Origin: Burkholderiales bacterium
Lineage (GTDB): Bacteria > Pseudomonadota > Gammaproteobacteria > Burkholderiales > Burkholderiaceae_D
Direction of reading: 5' to 3'
NCBI GenBank assembly: GCA_028868455.1
Contig: JAGWUK010000197.1
Span: forward strand, 1 to 6,217
DNA length: 6,217 nucleotides
Shown here: positions 6,158 through 6,217 of the stretch, piece after piece
Layout: every line of letters begins with the position of its first letter
Position numbering within the stretch: position 1 is the stretch's first letter
Made by a program: the position numbers and the translations under genes
The notes under the pieces: model-generated
The model's input: the letters and a program-made list of their open reading frames with translations, nothing else
Databases searched by the model: none
What the model was told of the DNA's origin: nothing

Positions 6158-6217
6158 TCATGGCAAATGCAGTGCGCTCGAATTGCCGATGTGTTCGTGC
6201 AATTTTTCCGGAACACC
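6158..6217 (-). CDS. Possible 3' end of an unidentified convergent gene
   Basis: On the minus strand one frame is open from the window edge to a TGA at 6160-6158 and encodes 19 residues, GVPEKLHEHIGNSSALHLP. It stops ten bases before the bdhA terminator T-tract, a plausible position for a convergent gene end. The residue mix is protein-like and soluble, but the fragment is too short to assign a family, and an open stretch of 60 bases can occur by chance. Confidence 0.3.
   Translation of the reverse strand, partial: GVPEKLHEHIGNSSALHLP

Noticed and set aside
6161..6217. Plus-strand ATG at 6161 as the start of a downstream gene
   Set aside because: No Shine-Dalgarno precedes it, it follows the terminator directly, and the encoded residues (many Cys and Arg) look unlike a normal N-terminus. 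The minus-strand frame is more protein-like.

Overview
The window looks like chromosomal DNA of a betaproteobacterium, probably Burkholderiales and possibly the Oxalobacteraceae. Base composition is moderate. The genes that can be named (thrS, tRNA-Val, a RelA-type ppGpp synthetase, a D-3-hydroxybutyrate dehydrogenase) and the relA / tRNA-Val / thrS neighbourhood fit that group. Family-level placement is an inference from protein style and synteny, not from a search. No mobile element, CRISPR array or phage gene was seen.

Left edge (1-344, minus strand). The first 13 codons of thrS (threonyl-tRNA synthetase) run off the left end behind a strong Shine-Dalgarno. Upstream of it, in transcription order, lie a tRNA-Val(GAC) gene with an extended -10 promoter, a 14-codon ORF with four Thr codons (three of them consecutive), and a perfect-palindrome intrinsic terminator with an eight-U tract. 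This arrangement looks like a threonine-sensing transcription attenuator for thrS and is the most interesting signal in the window.

Middle (345-3754). A Zn-type cation diffusion facilitator gene is on the plus strand, convergent with relA. It sits between relA and the tRNA, so relA and thrS, usually close neighbours in this group, are separated by it. relA encodes a 745-residue long RSH protein with a degenerate hydrolase site and an EFDD synthetase motif, so it should be a synthetase-only RelA.

Operon (3752-4991, minus strand). An alpha/beta hydrolase, a YoaB-like Rid-family protein and relA are packed head to tail with gaps of 17 and 5 bases. They are probably one transcript starting near 5000-5040. 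relA has no visible Shine-Dalgarno, which suggests translational coupling to the Rid gene.

Right part (4992-6217). A 237-base divergent intergenic region holds a good sigma70-type promoter for bdhA, which makes or uses 3-hydroxybutyrate in PHB and ketone-body metabolism. bdhA ends at a strong intrinsic terminator. The last 60 bases may be the 3' end of a convergent, unidentified gene. Bases 6024-6105, between bdhA and its terminator, show nothing recognisable.
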